Positions 36,093 to 50,132 of a stretch of DNA of 64,000 bases are shown here, in pieces. The DNA comes from Acanthacorydalis orientalis (lineage: Eukaryota; Arthropoda; Insecta; Megaloptera; Corydalidae). The stretch spans positions 35,768,939 through 35,832,938 of the forward strand of contig CM068322.1 of the NCBI GenBank assembly GCA_034766995.1. Direction: 5' to 3'. The first letter of the stretch is position 1. Each line of letters begins with the position of its first letter. The notes below the pieces were generated by a model, which did not search any database, was not told the origin of the DNA, and was given only the letters and a program-made list of their open reading frames with translations. Position numbers and translations under genes: made by a program.

Positions 36093-37491
36093 TTTACGTA
36101 AAATCAGTGATATCTAGATGTAATTCGATATTGAATTCAAACCGGCTGAATCTCAACCATCGAATAGATTTATTCCTTTGTCTAAGATAAATCAGGTACA
36201 GTTTAGAACCGGATATCGAAATCGAACCCGTCCAAGAACAAGTCTTCGACTAAACGCCAGCCCTAAAAAACACGTTTAATAAAAAAAAAACGGTTTCGTT
36301 TAATCGTGTAGATATTTTTTTGTCTGGCAGGTTTCCGGAAATGTGTAAGCAACTCGTATATTACACACACACACACACACATGTACTTTTGTATAGATAC
36401 AACCTGAAGCAATCTGCAAAAAAATGATATTTCAATACAAAAATAGATTACATGTACAGAATTAAAAATTCCATTTCGTGATTAGGCATTTCCGGTCGAT
36501 TCGCATATTTTTTCAACTCTATAGTGTGTGTCGAGAATCGACGCGTTGACGAACGCACATATCGACGTGTTCGGCGCTCTGCAATTCCGTGCACATATCC
36601 GTACGTTTCTTGGAAGTGTCGAACGACGGTCGTTTGGATCGGGTGCATGACGACCGTTCGGACTGAACGCGCGCCTGGAATATCTGATGAGTTCCTCGAT
36701 TCGACGAACAGACGGGTCAGAACTTGCCGGCGAAGATTACAGAAGCGCGCATTCGTGCTTGCGACCTTCGGGTCATTCGTGCGATTCGCAACGGCCGGCT
36801 TCCGTGCTTGAACCGTCAGCATGTCAAAATCCACAGGAAAATCCAACAATAGACTTTCATTTCATTCACTAGTTTTACTCTAATTTTTGTCAGTAATAAG
36901 TATTGGTAATATTAAAAAAAATATATCTCTCGATAACGTTTATCATATCGGTGCACGAACGATTAACACTTTTTTCATTGAAATAATATAACAATTTAAC
37001 AAAATATGTCCGATTTAAGTAGAAACAATATCTGTGATTAATTAAAATCTTTATTTAATCTCAGAGGAACATGCGTCTGAGGTGTGATCGATTCATGTGT
37101 ACATTTACTGCTAAACGCTTCATACGGCGGCTTTGTAGAAGATTAATAAATGTCCTAACATGAAAAAGGAAAGAAAAAGGTTAGAAAATAACCGTCCGAG
37201 TGGTATATTTATCTTTTAACATAAACGTCATCACTGCTAAAGTGTAACAATGTTCTTCATTCTGTCAATCGAGTTATACGGTGTTTGTTCTTCAAGCCAA
37301 TCGTTCACTTGGTCGTCAGAGTCAAAATGTCTTCAGACCCGAACGAGCTGAGTTGTCGATGCGCACTTAAACCCTTTGTTGATCCTCTTTCAAAGTAACC
37401 CGTTAAATATATTGATTTCTGTCTGTTTTTGTTTCGTTCCAACATCCCAGACCGTTCAAAAAATACGAGCTCCTGTCCAGAACATTTGGTG

Positions 37492-37777
37492 ATGTTTCAC
37501 TGCTACTTCCGGTCTGTACACACCGATCTATTTGTTAGCTAGCCGTCTGTGATATTTGCTTTTCAGCGATATCCAGAGCACGCTATAACCTTTCACAGCA
37601 CACTGTATTTTTTTTTTATTTGAAAAATATACAACTGATGTATAGAATAACTATCTAGCCTACTCTGATCAAATGTACACGAGTACAGTCATTTTTTTTC
37701 TTGTGGTATTTTCTTATCGAAGAGTTTTTTTTTCATTGTTCGATCGTTATCTTTTTCTTATAATAAAAACGTTATCT
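37492..37777 (+). repeat. Roughly 270-bp direct repeat, copy B
   Basis: Second copy of the repeat at 35826, same orientation, 1.7 kb downstream, with several small indels. Confidence 0.7.
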
Positions 37778-39219
37778 TTATCTAATTTAGAGAACCAGAA
37801 TGGATTTTTCTGCAAGTTATGGTCTGGTTACATTGAGATACGAGCAGCGTACATATTTCTTTCTACCGTATGTGTTTTTATCATCGCAAAGGCGGTCTAG
37901 TGGGGCTGTTCTTGACATTCCGTGATTTAAAAAAAAGTTACCCTTTCTGTACATGTCTGGACATTCGAGTTCCATAAACAAACAGTGGTATTAAAACAAT
38001 CAATGATTTATCATTCGCCTCACGGGATTCCTGTATCCTAAATGACATAAACTATTCTAAATTTGTTTTTTTAAATCATTATTTTTTTGTATTTTCAAAT
38101 ATCATTCTTTCCCTCGATAAAAAGTACATTGTTCAATATTTACATATGAATCAATTCAGTAAACGAAGGTTAAACGATTCAATTATTGGCTTCCATCTAA
38201 AGAAATAATTGAAAGAAGGAACAAACTCGTTTTGCGTATTATACGGAGAGAGAGAGTGAGGAAAAAACACGAACAAAGAATACGAGAAAGACAGAACGAG
38301 TTACAAGTCTTATGGAATATACTGTCGTTTCGTTCAAACATCTCAGCTGGCTTGATGCTCGTCGCGGCACCGCGCCGATTCGCAGATTGCAGAACGGCCG
38401 GCCGTTCGTCGAATTATTATTAATTTCTTTGAAACGGTCTCGTGGATCTTAATGTGAGTTTACAGAAACTGTTATCTATTTATAAATCACACACACGTGA
38501 AATATAAAATCGCCGACATTACTTTTTGTCCATGTTCCCGACTGTTAAATTCGAAAACCCGGTAATTTTTCCACAGAACCGCGCTTGAATGTGCTGTGAA
38601 TTCAGATCGTAATTGTTTTCACAAAATGCTTAGAGAATCGATTTGAAATTTTACATGTAGGTGTAGAATCAACGGAAGAATACTCTTGGAAAATCTTATC
38701 GACCCAACCGATTTATATATCCTTATTTACTTTAATGTTATCGGATATGTAATCCTTCGAAGTTAAGTCTGAACACTTGCACGGACTGATCTGTGAGCAC
38801 GTTTCGAGTTCATAGTTCTTTTCTAGAAAAAAAAAACGACTGTCGATCAGTACGAATGGTCGTGTAGGGTAGTAGTTTTTCCCGGATACTGGTTCAACGA
38901 CAAGCTGTTATTAAAAAAAACACACACGAGTGAAGACAGAATTTCAGAATCGGCGCATTTATTCGAAACATTTTTAAATATATTTTTTTATCGGCGCCAC
39001 TTGAAAGATTTATTTATTTATAAATTCTTGTGTATCGATTGATTTTTTTTCGTTCAGTATCTATTGTATTTCAAACAGGATATTGATAAGATAGTGCGAG
39101 ATTCTCAGAAGTAAACATTTGATAATTTTGCAAATTGTAATTTATTAAATAAACGAGAGAGATATTTTTTCATTCATTGGCTTTTTCGAAGATCACCTCC
39201 CCTTTCATACACACACACA

Positions 39220-39231
39220 CATATATGTATA

Positions 39232-39278
<47 letters not shown>
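39220..39278. repeat. (AT)n microsatellite
   Basis: AT dinucleotide tract preceded by a short CA tract. Confidence 0.93.
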
Positions 39279-39279
<1 letters not shown>

Positions 39280-40021
39280 CTGTTTATATAATTGTGGAGT
39301 TTGTGTGTGCATGCAAACAGATAAGAACTGTTAAGTGTTATTATTTTTTAGTCGAACAAATATTGAAATATCGATCGATTATTAGAAATGTGTCGAAATT
39401 CCGCGTCTCCTTCCGTCGACCTGTACACACTTCTCGCGAAAACGGGTAGTGATATCTTATTTATATCCGGTCTAGTTTCGGTCTAATCTTACAAGGTTTC
39501 GTGCTTAGAAATGGGAGAGATACATTCTCGTACATGAATTCGTATTTCGGCCGAAAGACCGGTAAAAAAAATTTTTCCGGTCAAAGGTGTCCAATGAATC
39601 GTTGTTCACTGCTGCCGATGCCCACGTCATCATCTTCAGGTCGCCTCCGAGTTGCAGAAAAATTCGACATCGGCTAAGGACATGTATGTGCGACTCGATA
39701 GACGCCAGTAGCGGTGTTTTTTTTTAGAAAAAAAGACAGGCACTCACGAACGCATCACCAGAGGTGTGATAATTTCTTTATTTCAATAATGTCGAGAATA
39801 TATATAAATGCAGAAAACTGCGTCACGACAATTGGATGTGCGTAGCAACAGTTGAGAAACAGAAGACGAACACGATCAAGAGTGTCACGTGTTTAGATGT
39901 TTTATATGTCTCTTAGACATGTGTAAAATACAATAGACAATACTACAAACACAATAATGCGCTTCAGGACGATTCCAGAACACTCACAATTTTTCAGAAG
40001 TCTTGTATAACCATTCAAGTG

Positions 40022-40022
<1 letters not shown>

Positions 40023-40088
<66 letters not shown>
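40023..40088. repeat. (AT)n microsatellite
   Basis: Uninterrupted AT dinucleotides, about 65 bp. Confidence 0.95.
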
Positions 40089-40090
<2 letters not shown>

Positions 40091-43000
40091 TTACTGTACT
40101 TTAGAACGGAACATAGTTATTTTCCATACCTATTTGTCCGACATACAATAAAATTAGCGACAATCTATTGACAAAAATATTACCCGTTTGAAAAATCCGA
40201 CCGTAATTTATCGCTAGATCGAACTGTAAACATAATTAAGCATTCAAATGCAATGTAATAATTGAAATGCTTGTGCGATTTGCTGTTTTCATTTAACATA
40301 CTCATCAGCAGCCGTGATTCATCGGCACAATAGACCGTCGTTCGACATTAATGTCAATAACGATGAATCCGAGTATGAAAACTGCATCGGCTGCACGGCG
40401 AATAGTCGACCAGAACAATCGATGCTCGAAATAAACGAGGATGCCGTATCCGAATCGCACGCAAATCGGTATATCTGTTTCGGTTGTTCATACGCGCTTT
40501 AAGTTAAGCGTGGTCGATCGATGTGTGTGTCTCGCTCGCACGCACCGCTCTTCGATCATTCGACGCCGTGCCGAATCGGGCATTCCTAATGAGTGTTGCA
40601 CTGAACTGTTGCAACTCTGTCGACCGCACGACGCGGACGCATAGGTTTGTCACTGTCTGATGACCAATCTGGTCGCAAATCCGACGCCGTGCGGGCCGCA
40701 CTTGTTTTATTCGACTTCTCCTGTCCAATTCGTGACAGTTTGAACGCGTACGTCGTTGTGTGAGTATTGTGTTGTAGTCTTGTCGACGAATACTTGTTCA
40801 TTGTTGTTCGACGTGTGGATTATTTTTCATATCGATTACATAAAAACTATTTTGTATACGAATCAGTGTGTATTTTGTTCTGCAGACACGGTTCTGTTCT
40901 ATTTTCCGTAAACAGAAATGTTGAGACATTTGAAAACCTGGGTGAGTGACTATTTATTTGTATTTAAATTATTTTTTTCGACTCGCCGACCGTATTTAAT
41001 CTATGCGAATATTTATGTATCGCGAATCCTTTTAATTATCGTTTAAATTATCTACGGCGGCAATAGAAACATACATCGTCGCTATCGGTAATCAGAAATC
41101 GATGAATAAAATAAAACCGGATTTTTTTGAAAAAAAATATCACGCGAGACTGATTGTTGTGAAAAGGATTTTCAAATATTTCGACCGTTGCACTCGTCGT
41201 ACGGCCATGACCTAAATGGAATCACTTCGAGTGAAATCATTTTCTAAAAAAAATCGTTCACGCGCACAGCCGAAGAAGAGAACGTTGCTATGGCAATCGT
41301 AAACAAATCTGTGACGTGTAGCGAAATAATACCGCGATATTTGAAAAATGTCACAGAATTGCTACAAACTATTCTGTTTGTCGTGTGAAAACATTTTGAT
41401 TGTATATAATAAGAGCGTTTTTTTTTCACAAGTGGCAATTAATGTAATCTCCCGTGTACCTTTTAAAATTATCTCTCTGCTGAAAATATTTCAACACAGT
41501 TATGAAATTAGTGATTGTGCAAAACGTCGATAAAATGTTTTTTTTTTTAAAAAAAAAAATCGAATTAGAGTTGATAATCGAACTGAAAAACATTGACCCT
41601 AAACGAACTGCACGACTGACCTTCGTCCAAACACGAATCGCGATCTCTGGATTCGGATTTATTGACAAAACATTTTGATAACAGCTCGGAATCCGTATCG
41701 AGTTCTCTCTAAATTTTTTCGTTGCAAATCATATGTACCCATATGAGCGTATAAAAGTATGTGACGGAATACTGGTCGATTTTTTTCCAAGAACGTCCGA
41801 CTTATATGATTCATGCACGTTTGTTTGTCATAATGCCATTGGAATGGCACCTGGAATGCATTTTTGCAAATGTGAAAAGGAAAGCGCGTTTAGGAATGTG
41901 TTTGCTAAAATAGCAAGGTCGGATCCAACTTGTTTGATTTTGTACGGCGGGAGGGAAGGTATTAAGAATACGCGCACGATAATGACGCTCGGTTGCCCCT
42001 TTCTAGAATCCGCCATTGCCCGAACGAAAAAACGATTTATGTGAAAATCGTTTCTCGCCACCTGTTCAATCATCGGAATTGTTTTTTTTAATCGTTCACA
42101 TTGACAAAAGAAACGCCGTTGCTATCGTAACGACAAACCGAAACAAGCGCGCGGCGTTTGCAAAATCTCACAGCGATTCGCGTTCAAACGGATTTTTATT
42201 GCATCCGTCGAAGGAATTAGGACGCGGCGTTCTAGTCTGTTTCGATTGAGAATTCCGAGAAAAACAATAAAGAAGCGTGCGTAACGACTGGACCTGCCGT
42301 AAGCTGTTCCGACGTTCAGTTATTTGTTTATTCGAAGCGTTTTATAAACATTTAAAAGTTCGTCGTCGCTTAGACGATCGGCGCTCGGTAAAAGATGTCG
42401 GACGTGAAATGTATCAGATGGTTCGGATCGAACCGGTCGATTTTTCTGTATCTCTTAGCACGGTGGCACCGCTATAGAAATGCGCGGAAACAAGCAGCGA
42501 TCGATAATTAGCGATTGTAACATTCTTGATTCTAGGAAAGTTCCAGTGATCCGTTGGTCGGAAAAGAAAATTCATTTGCGATGGGAAAAAAGATATATTC
42601 TCTTCAAATTATCCCACGAACACACACACCGACAGTAACAGTTTTCAATCTCAATTCGTCTATCTTTATATCTAAAGAAGTTTTAAATTCCGTTCACTTT
42701 CTGAAAAGTCACTCTCATCGCCCCAATAAATCATTTCACGCGTCCCTACCAGCAAAACGCGACCAAAGTCCTAAACACTTTATACGGCGGACCGCGCGAC
42801 GAAAATCGATCGAGTGGTTCTCGAGCTTTTGCGCCGAAAACGAACCAACAGACTATCGATTAATGAATTCGGTTGTTTTATGATTCTGTTTACGGTGAAC
42901 GGTGCATTCTCGATCGGCGAACAGCGAAATAATTGACGACGATTTCCACAGGCGCGGCGCGGCACGCTCAGATCCCGTTCGTTGTATGCGAAAACCGATA

Positions 43001-43255
43001 CGCCCGACCGTCTTCTTTCTCGCTCGTCCCGACGACATTATTGTGCGTCCGTCTCACTTTTCGGCCTGCGATTAATTTTCACAAAATTTTTATTATAAAC
43101 GAACATCATCTTTATTTTCGTTTCTTTATACAGTTACGGACGGATATAACGGAATCGTACGAGTAAACACGGCAGATCGTTTTCGCGAATTCCCTTTTTA
43201 AATTTTCCGAGAAAAATTACAATTTGCTTAAACCATATGAATACAGGAACTCGCT

Positions 43256-43260
43256 ATATA

Positions 43261-43312
<52 letters not shown>
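43256..43312. repeat. (AT)n microsatellite
   Basis: AT dinucleotides with one TGTG interruption. Confidence 0.93.
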
Positions 43313-43314
<2 letters not shown>

Positions 43315-44414
43315 GTGTATAAATGTACTTGTGTACATAACTGATATAAATTTAGAGTAAACACACGATCCTCGAGTGGTTCGACGAAAAAAAATTTATA
43401 TTTATCTATAAGGACATTCAGAACCGGAACTGGTGTCGTTCGAATCCGAGCGTGAGACTGGGCGTCTCGTTCGGTTGTTACAAATTAATAAAATCCGACG
43501 GAATCGGAATGAAATCTAGTCGGCGGACGGAATGTCAACACCGGCCGAGTCGTTCCGACGTCGAGACACAAACAGTGAAATATAAACAAACGTCCGTTCC
43601 TCGCTCGTTTCCAGTGAACAGTAATCTGATAATGTTTCCGTTTAAAAACGGATCGGACGCGTCGCCGTGTTCGACTGAAAAAAAAAACATCTGCCCTTCG
43701 TGAACGGCTGTCCGTGGGCTGTGTGCAGCGCGTGCCGGACCGAAAGGAACGGACGTGCGAGCGGGGTCGAATCCGCGCACATCGGCCCCGCACACTCTAG
43801 TCGAATAATAACGCATTTAATTAAACGGATGTTTGTTTTCTTTATAATTTCGGAGAAGCGCTTCACTTGTGGACTGGTAAAAGTTCCAGGTATGGGATTG
43901 TGACGAGTATTTCCTTCTATCATAATATCCATTACTTTATTGCTGTAGATGTAAGAGTGGATTTCACACGTGTGCCGTTTAATGCGTGGGCGGATAGCTG
44001 TCGTGTTGCTAAGAGAAAATCGCTAATTTCCAATAGGGATATTTGAGGTTGCAATATATTATTTGTAAATTCGAGCGATCGTAGCTCGTCGTCTTTGAAT
44101 TAAAATATCTTCTCGACGTTTTAGAACCTTTAAATGTCAACCTTAACAATCAAAAACACCGTATATTTTCGCCAAGCAGTTGGCATAACCTCATAAAACA
44201 GTTGTGAACACGACGATGTCCGAAAAACGGAGCAGAGTTATATGAAATAATGGGGGGACATTTTACGGATTCTACTCTTTCCAAATAAACGTTCATTTTC
44301 TCTATATAAAAAACGCACTGAATTAATTTGTACACCTAATTGTCTTTATATCGTGGCCAAATCGAGTTTCCGGCATCAATTGTTCCACACGCCGCGCAAA
44401 CAACGTTCATTTTT

Positions 44415-44592
44415 CTGCTCGAGAATGTCCGGTAATCGATTGTTTTCGATTGTTGCACGTGCGGATTTCGATAATGAGATTTTTCAGTACCGTGACGCTT
44501 CGATAATGACAGAATCGGCATCGAAACGCGCACCGGCAACAATCAGAAACTGTCAATAATCGACGATTGAACATTTTTAATCGGAAAAAACG
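44415..44592. repeat. Degenerate foldback element
   Basis: The left arm (about 44418-44475) and the inverse of the right arm (about 44520-44592) align with each other around CGATTGTTGC and TTTCGAT. Related arms occur near 5425-5480, 34550-34635, 39580-39650 and 56990-57150, so this is a dispersed family. Confidence 0.5.
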
Positions 44593-47500
44593 TGCATTGT
44601 ATGTGTTCGGCGATTGTATGTGTTCTGTTTATCGAAATCCGATTCGTGCCGTTCGACTTCTAAGCCGCCGCGTAACGATTTCGAACCTGGAAGGGATGTA
44701 ACAGTGAAGTGTCACATCTGTCAAAGCCGTAATGAAACTATCGAAACTTTTCACACATCTGCACGAGATGCACGTTTTTGTTATGGTCCGTAGACAGTGC
44801 TCGATTCAATCAGTTTTATGACCTTTACAACTGTGTTAATCCTCAGGTAGGAATTCGTGAAGGGCCGTATTGAGGATGTTTAGATGGTGTCTATTAGTTG
44901 GCGGGATCGCTTTCTGTTTTACTAGAATCGAATCGAGGAAAGTAACGTCATCTTCAGCTTACAACTAGTCGTGTTAAATATTCAAATGCCAGTCGGAGTG
45001 GGCCGTGAACGAATGTCGTATATTTATTGTAGTTAAATTTATTTGTTTATTATACAAAAGAGTAACGATCGATCAATTTGCAAATATCTATGTCACTAGA
45101 TCAGTAAATTAATTGGCGACGCGTTATTAGTTAGGTAGCCGTGCATCGTGGGTCTTTGTTTGTAACCGTTTGAGAGACGTACCAAGCGGAAGCGACAGTC
45201 GTTTATTGTATTTATGATTTGTTTCGTTCCCGTGTATCTGGATTCTAATCGCTTGTTTTATACTTCCTCAGGTCACTGTTTTGTCATTTTCTGTTCTCTC
45301 AGTACCGGTTTCGTCTATTCAGACATCTTCACGTGTAGATTTTTCTATCCCAGTTTTAGGTTATATTGTATGTTTTTTTCACACTGTCCTTATATGTGTT
45401 CTGTATTATTTTTAAAGCGTTGAATATAATTGTTCATTAGATTTCATTGTCCGAAACGGCGTGTAAACTGGGGTCGAATCGGGACGCTCTCGTCCATCCA
45501 TAATCTTCACTTGACGCCGCACTCTCGGTTTACCGTTTGTTTTCTATATCTGCGATTACTGGCACGAACTTTGATTGACCGGAGGTCTGGAAAGTGCACG
45601 CGTCGCAGCTTTCGCCCGAAAGAGTGGGAAATTCTGTAAATTTGGGATCACGAGGCTGCCCGCAAGGTTGTGAATAGCAGTCCGAGAACGTGTACGCACG
45701 TTCCAGGATCAAGTTTCTTGTATCTAAACACGATATTGCTTTTTACTGAAAATTCCGATATTGTGTCTGGCCAACCCTATATGTGCACGTATATGTATGC
45801 ATGTGTTTGTGCGAAGAGTGCGAGACCGCAGTGTCTCCGTCGCTCTGTCCGTAATGAGCATCGCACGTGATTCCGTTCGTCTGGAATTTGTACTGACCCG
45901 ACGTGACCGCACCAGCGGAGACATCCTCCGACGTTGCTGAAGATATCGGCCGGCCGTGCGCGTCTATCAGCGATCGTCGTCTGTTATTTACTCACCATTA
46001 TCATAATTCTTTTTTATACGCGGCCGCGCGTACTCATGTGCCGTCTCGCCGTTCGCCGACAAATCGTAAATTTTAATTAATACAGAGAATCGACGATAAG
46101 CATTACGAGTTCTGTCACGTTTTAATTGGTCGTTTTTCTCCCCTCCGCCGCGACTCCGTTTGTTTTGATCCGACGCCTTCGGCTTCCGAACGATGCTCCT
46201 TAATGAACGGCCTGTTAACACTCGTTAAAGAGAGCGTTCGACGGCCGAAAAAAACCGCTACTATCGGCGGACTTTTTAAATTTTCACTCTAACTGTTCCG
46301 TCGGCCGATTCCCTTGCATTTTCTGTCGTCTCCGTTAAACGACCGTCAATTGAACAGTAGATTTCGATCCGTTCGTCGTTTTTGAATCTCTGACAATGAC
46401 TCTCTTCTGTCTGTGAGACGGTTGTAAAAAATAACCACTTGTGCTTCTGAATTCTTAAGCGACAGCAATATTGCCGAAGAGTTTTATGTTCGTCAACATC
46501 TGTATTAATCGACGGCCGATTCGCAGACTGTGAACAAGTCTTCAGGTGTGTATCAGTCTGGTCTAAACGTGGGTCAGCGTTTAATATCAACACCGTGTCT
46601 CAGATCGGTACGTTTCAGCAATAACATTCTACCAAAACTCTTTTCAAAGTTTACCAGACCGGCATATTTTCCCCCGAACGTTCGATTCACGGATAAAACA
46701 ACTGATCGATTTACAAACGTGTCCTCTCGCACGTATCTCACAGAGTAGAAACCGTTTTAATAAACAGTAAACAAGCGTCTTCGATAAGATCCAGTGTCGA
46801 ACAGCCGGTCCGATCCGATCTAATTTCCAAATAAGCGTACGTGCTTCCATCGAATGGAAACAAAAATCGAGGCCGGCGATAAAAAAAAATAAACGTGTCA
46901 CCGGTTGATAATTAAGACGGCCGTGACTCATCCGTTTGTTTCAGTTCGTGCGAAATCGAGTTTTCCGAGACACAGTCTGTACGTCGAATGTTTTCCGATA
47001 CAGTCATAAAATTCACACAAGTACAGTCATTCGGTCCCGGCGCCTACGGCCCGACGATAATTCGGTTTAATGGCTCGTTTTCCTCTTAATTTCAGATTTC
47101 TAGTGTTTGTTTACACGTACACGAACGCGTATAGAGGAAATGGAATGCATTAGTCGGCGGAATTTAACATTTTCCTGTCGACGGTTACAGTCTATTAGAA
47201 GTGTGTTCCTATAAATAGAACGATTGGATTATCATTCGTGTAACGAGCAATAAAAAAAATAGCACGGGATTCTGACAGAAGTTCATACTGAGATGTTGTA
47301 GTTCGAGGTACGGCTTTAATATTTAACGCCTACCTACGTTTAGGTCAGATTAATTTTGCATTCGGTCGTAACTTGCCAATTCATACAGCAGGCCGAGAGA
47401 GAAATCTATACGATTGGACCACGCGCTAGAAAAGAATGAACACGCACGGCCGACCGCTTCTCGTTATCGAATCGAGTGAAAAACACAGCCAGTCGGATCA

Positions 47501-49470
47501 AAATGTGTTTATTTTTCGTTTCTTTGTTCGTCGTCGATTATTTTTAAATTTTGTACATTATTTTTTTGGAAGACCGGTGTATCATTTTTTGTTAAATAGT
47601 ATCGAAAATTATTGTTCGACAAGAGATCGGTCGAGCCGGAGAAACACTGACAAAATTTTAAAAAAATATTCAACAGCGCGCAAAGAAAAATAAAACTTAA
47701 CATTTCGATCAGATTACCTGCGTGTTCTTTTGATTCGACGATCGGACGTAGTCGGCCGTGTACATTTATTTCTAAACAATGTACGAACGACGTGCAGATA
47801 TAGTCTACAGGAAAGCATAGTTAATCGAATTGTTGTTTGATGGAAAGAAAAAATATGTTTTCGCGAATGAATTACTAACAAAATTGTCTCAAATTAAAAT
47901 TGGTTTTTATCAGTCGCTCGTCGTTCGTCTACTTAGAGATCCGAAGAGCTTGTGAACAAACGACCGTTCAGTAAATTCAAATGCAACTCTCTTAAGAAAT
48001 AAATAGAATCAAGTCGTGCGACAGGAAACTAATTCACGCTTTTCTGGCGTACGATTCCACATGTAACTTTGATATTTGATTTCCAGTAACACCTGTCGAG
48101 TGCATTTTGTGTTCTTCTTGTTAGCGTTGTTACACAGGCTCTCTCTTTTTCAAAAATACGTCGAATGTCTGATGTTTTGTCAGTCCAGCATTGCAAATTA
48201 ATGGAACTGGCTTGTACAGGTGCTGTTTTGACGTCCGTTTTTGCGAGTGTTTTGAACCGCAATTGTTTTAATAATAATACGTATGGATTTTTTGATCACG
48301 TTGGCTTGAAAAATATAAAAAGACAGTGAAAAGACAGTGATTATCTTTTCAGTGGGCCATTCAATTCACATGATGGCCGTCGGACTTGTATTTTTCGATT
48401 TAATTAATATTTTATTTTCTTTTTTTTTCATTTAAGTCGTTTCGACGTCGATTAAATCAATTTTTATTTTATTGATTTTGTTTTTTACATTTTTTTTTGT
48501 TTTTACCTATCGATTTTTTAATTCTGCCAGGAAAATACCGACAAACAATATTATACGAGACATATTTAATATCGTTATTGCCCCGGGATCCTGCACAGCT
48601 TCGAACGATCTTTTCAGAACTTCCTAGGAGAGTCGATCGAATAAATGTTTAATCCCGAGCATGTTTGTGCGGCGAACGCGGGTTTTTTTCGTCGTCTCGT
48701 CGCTCGCAATAAACAAGCGAGATTCTACAAAAATATTTACATCATCCGAGATTTAATCAGTGGACTTTGCACGCTTCTTTAGGAAGTCACGTAGTAGGAC
48801 ATAAGTCACATTTGATCGATGTTGTCGCGTCGCGATTGAACTGTGAGTGCGTTTTTTTCCCTTGCATCTCTCTAAACAAACAAACAGACGGACGGATAGA
48901 TAAGCGCGCCGAAAACAACAACGCGAGACGGACGAGACGGAAAAAAAGTCGACTTCGGACTCGGTAATTGGATCAGAAAGATAATGTGGACTCGCAGAAG
49001 AAGGTCGTCCGCCGTTATCGAGAGAAAGAGCGCTAATTCCGTGAATTAGCGAGCGCCAGATAATTCGTACGAATATGGGTCGACGACGTGTTGTCGTGCT
49101 CTGCGCCAATATCTGCGCGCCGACACGACACCATCCTGTTATAGACGATCTGTCTGTGTTGTACAGATCGTTCCGACAGATAGTCCATTGTTAGACGAAG
49201 ATTTCGCGTTGTTATACGTCGGTATCGGATTACACCGTCTGATATGCGCGACGAAGGTTCGATATTTTCATGGAAAATATTTGAACGATTCACCGAGTGA
49301 CCGACCGTCCACTCGTCTGGATATCAATTTAATCTGATTAGAATTTAAATCGTCCTTAAATGCATTTCAGTCGACATATTTGAATGAAAAAAATATGAAT
49401 GGTCTGTGCCGATTCGAAAAAATCCAGTTGCTAAGTTTTTGATAGCAGATAACAATTTAAACAGCAATCG

Positions 49471-50132
49471 TGTCGGCCGTGTATGTCCGCTCTTGTTTAA
49501 CGTACAATAAATCGTATTCATTTCTTTCTCGGTCAACTGTTATCCAGATAGCTGCGAGACGAATTTAGATTTAATTTCATCAAAAGTCGAATTGTAGTTA
49601 AGCAATGAAAATGTTCGATTCGGGTAATAAATCCGGTATACTTTTGCAATATATGAACGAATTATATCAATTTGAAAAAAAAAACAGTATCAGTAAATTT
49701 TTGATAATGAAATGAAAAACCAACGTCAACGCGCATAGAGAGTCAGTCGGCCATGGATGTCGTTCCTTTTCTGATATATAGTGAATCGTATTCATTTCTT
49801 TCTCAGCCGGCTACCTATGATCGTTAAATGAGATATGCGTTCAGGTTTATCTGATAAAAAGTTGTTAAACGATTAACATCTTCATTAAATTAATAAATTT
49901 TTGTATAATTTATTTCGGGAACACTTTCAGTACAAACATACTTTGTCAGTTTGTAGAAATCGAGTCAGCAAGTTCTTAAAAACCAACGAATTAAGAATAT
50001 ACTTAGTGTAATAATATTTTTAATTCTTTGTTGATGATAGACATAAAGTTTCATCACCAGACATAGCCGGCCGTGAACGCCTTTCCTTTTCTGATGTATG
50101 GTAAATCGTATTCATTTCTTTCTCAGCCGATC
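49471..50132 (+). repeat. Three copies of the roughly 68-bp module (right cluster)
   Basis: Copies at 49471-49539, 49745-49813 and 50064-50132. The closing part (AATCGTATTCATTTCTTTCT) is identical in all three, and two end in CAGCCG. The spacers between copies are unrelated AT-rich sequence of about 200-250 bp. Confidence 0.7.

Noticed and set aside
41733..42044. 103-residue ORF
   Set aside because: No recognisable domain, ordinary AT-rich codon use, no splice sites; length is within chance for the region.
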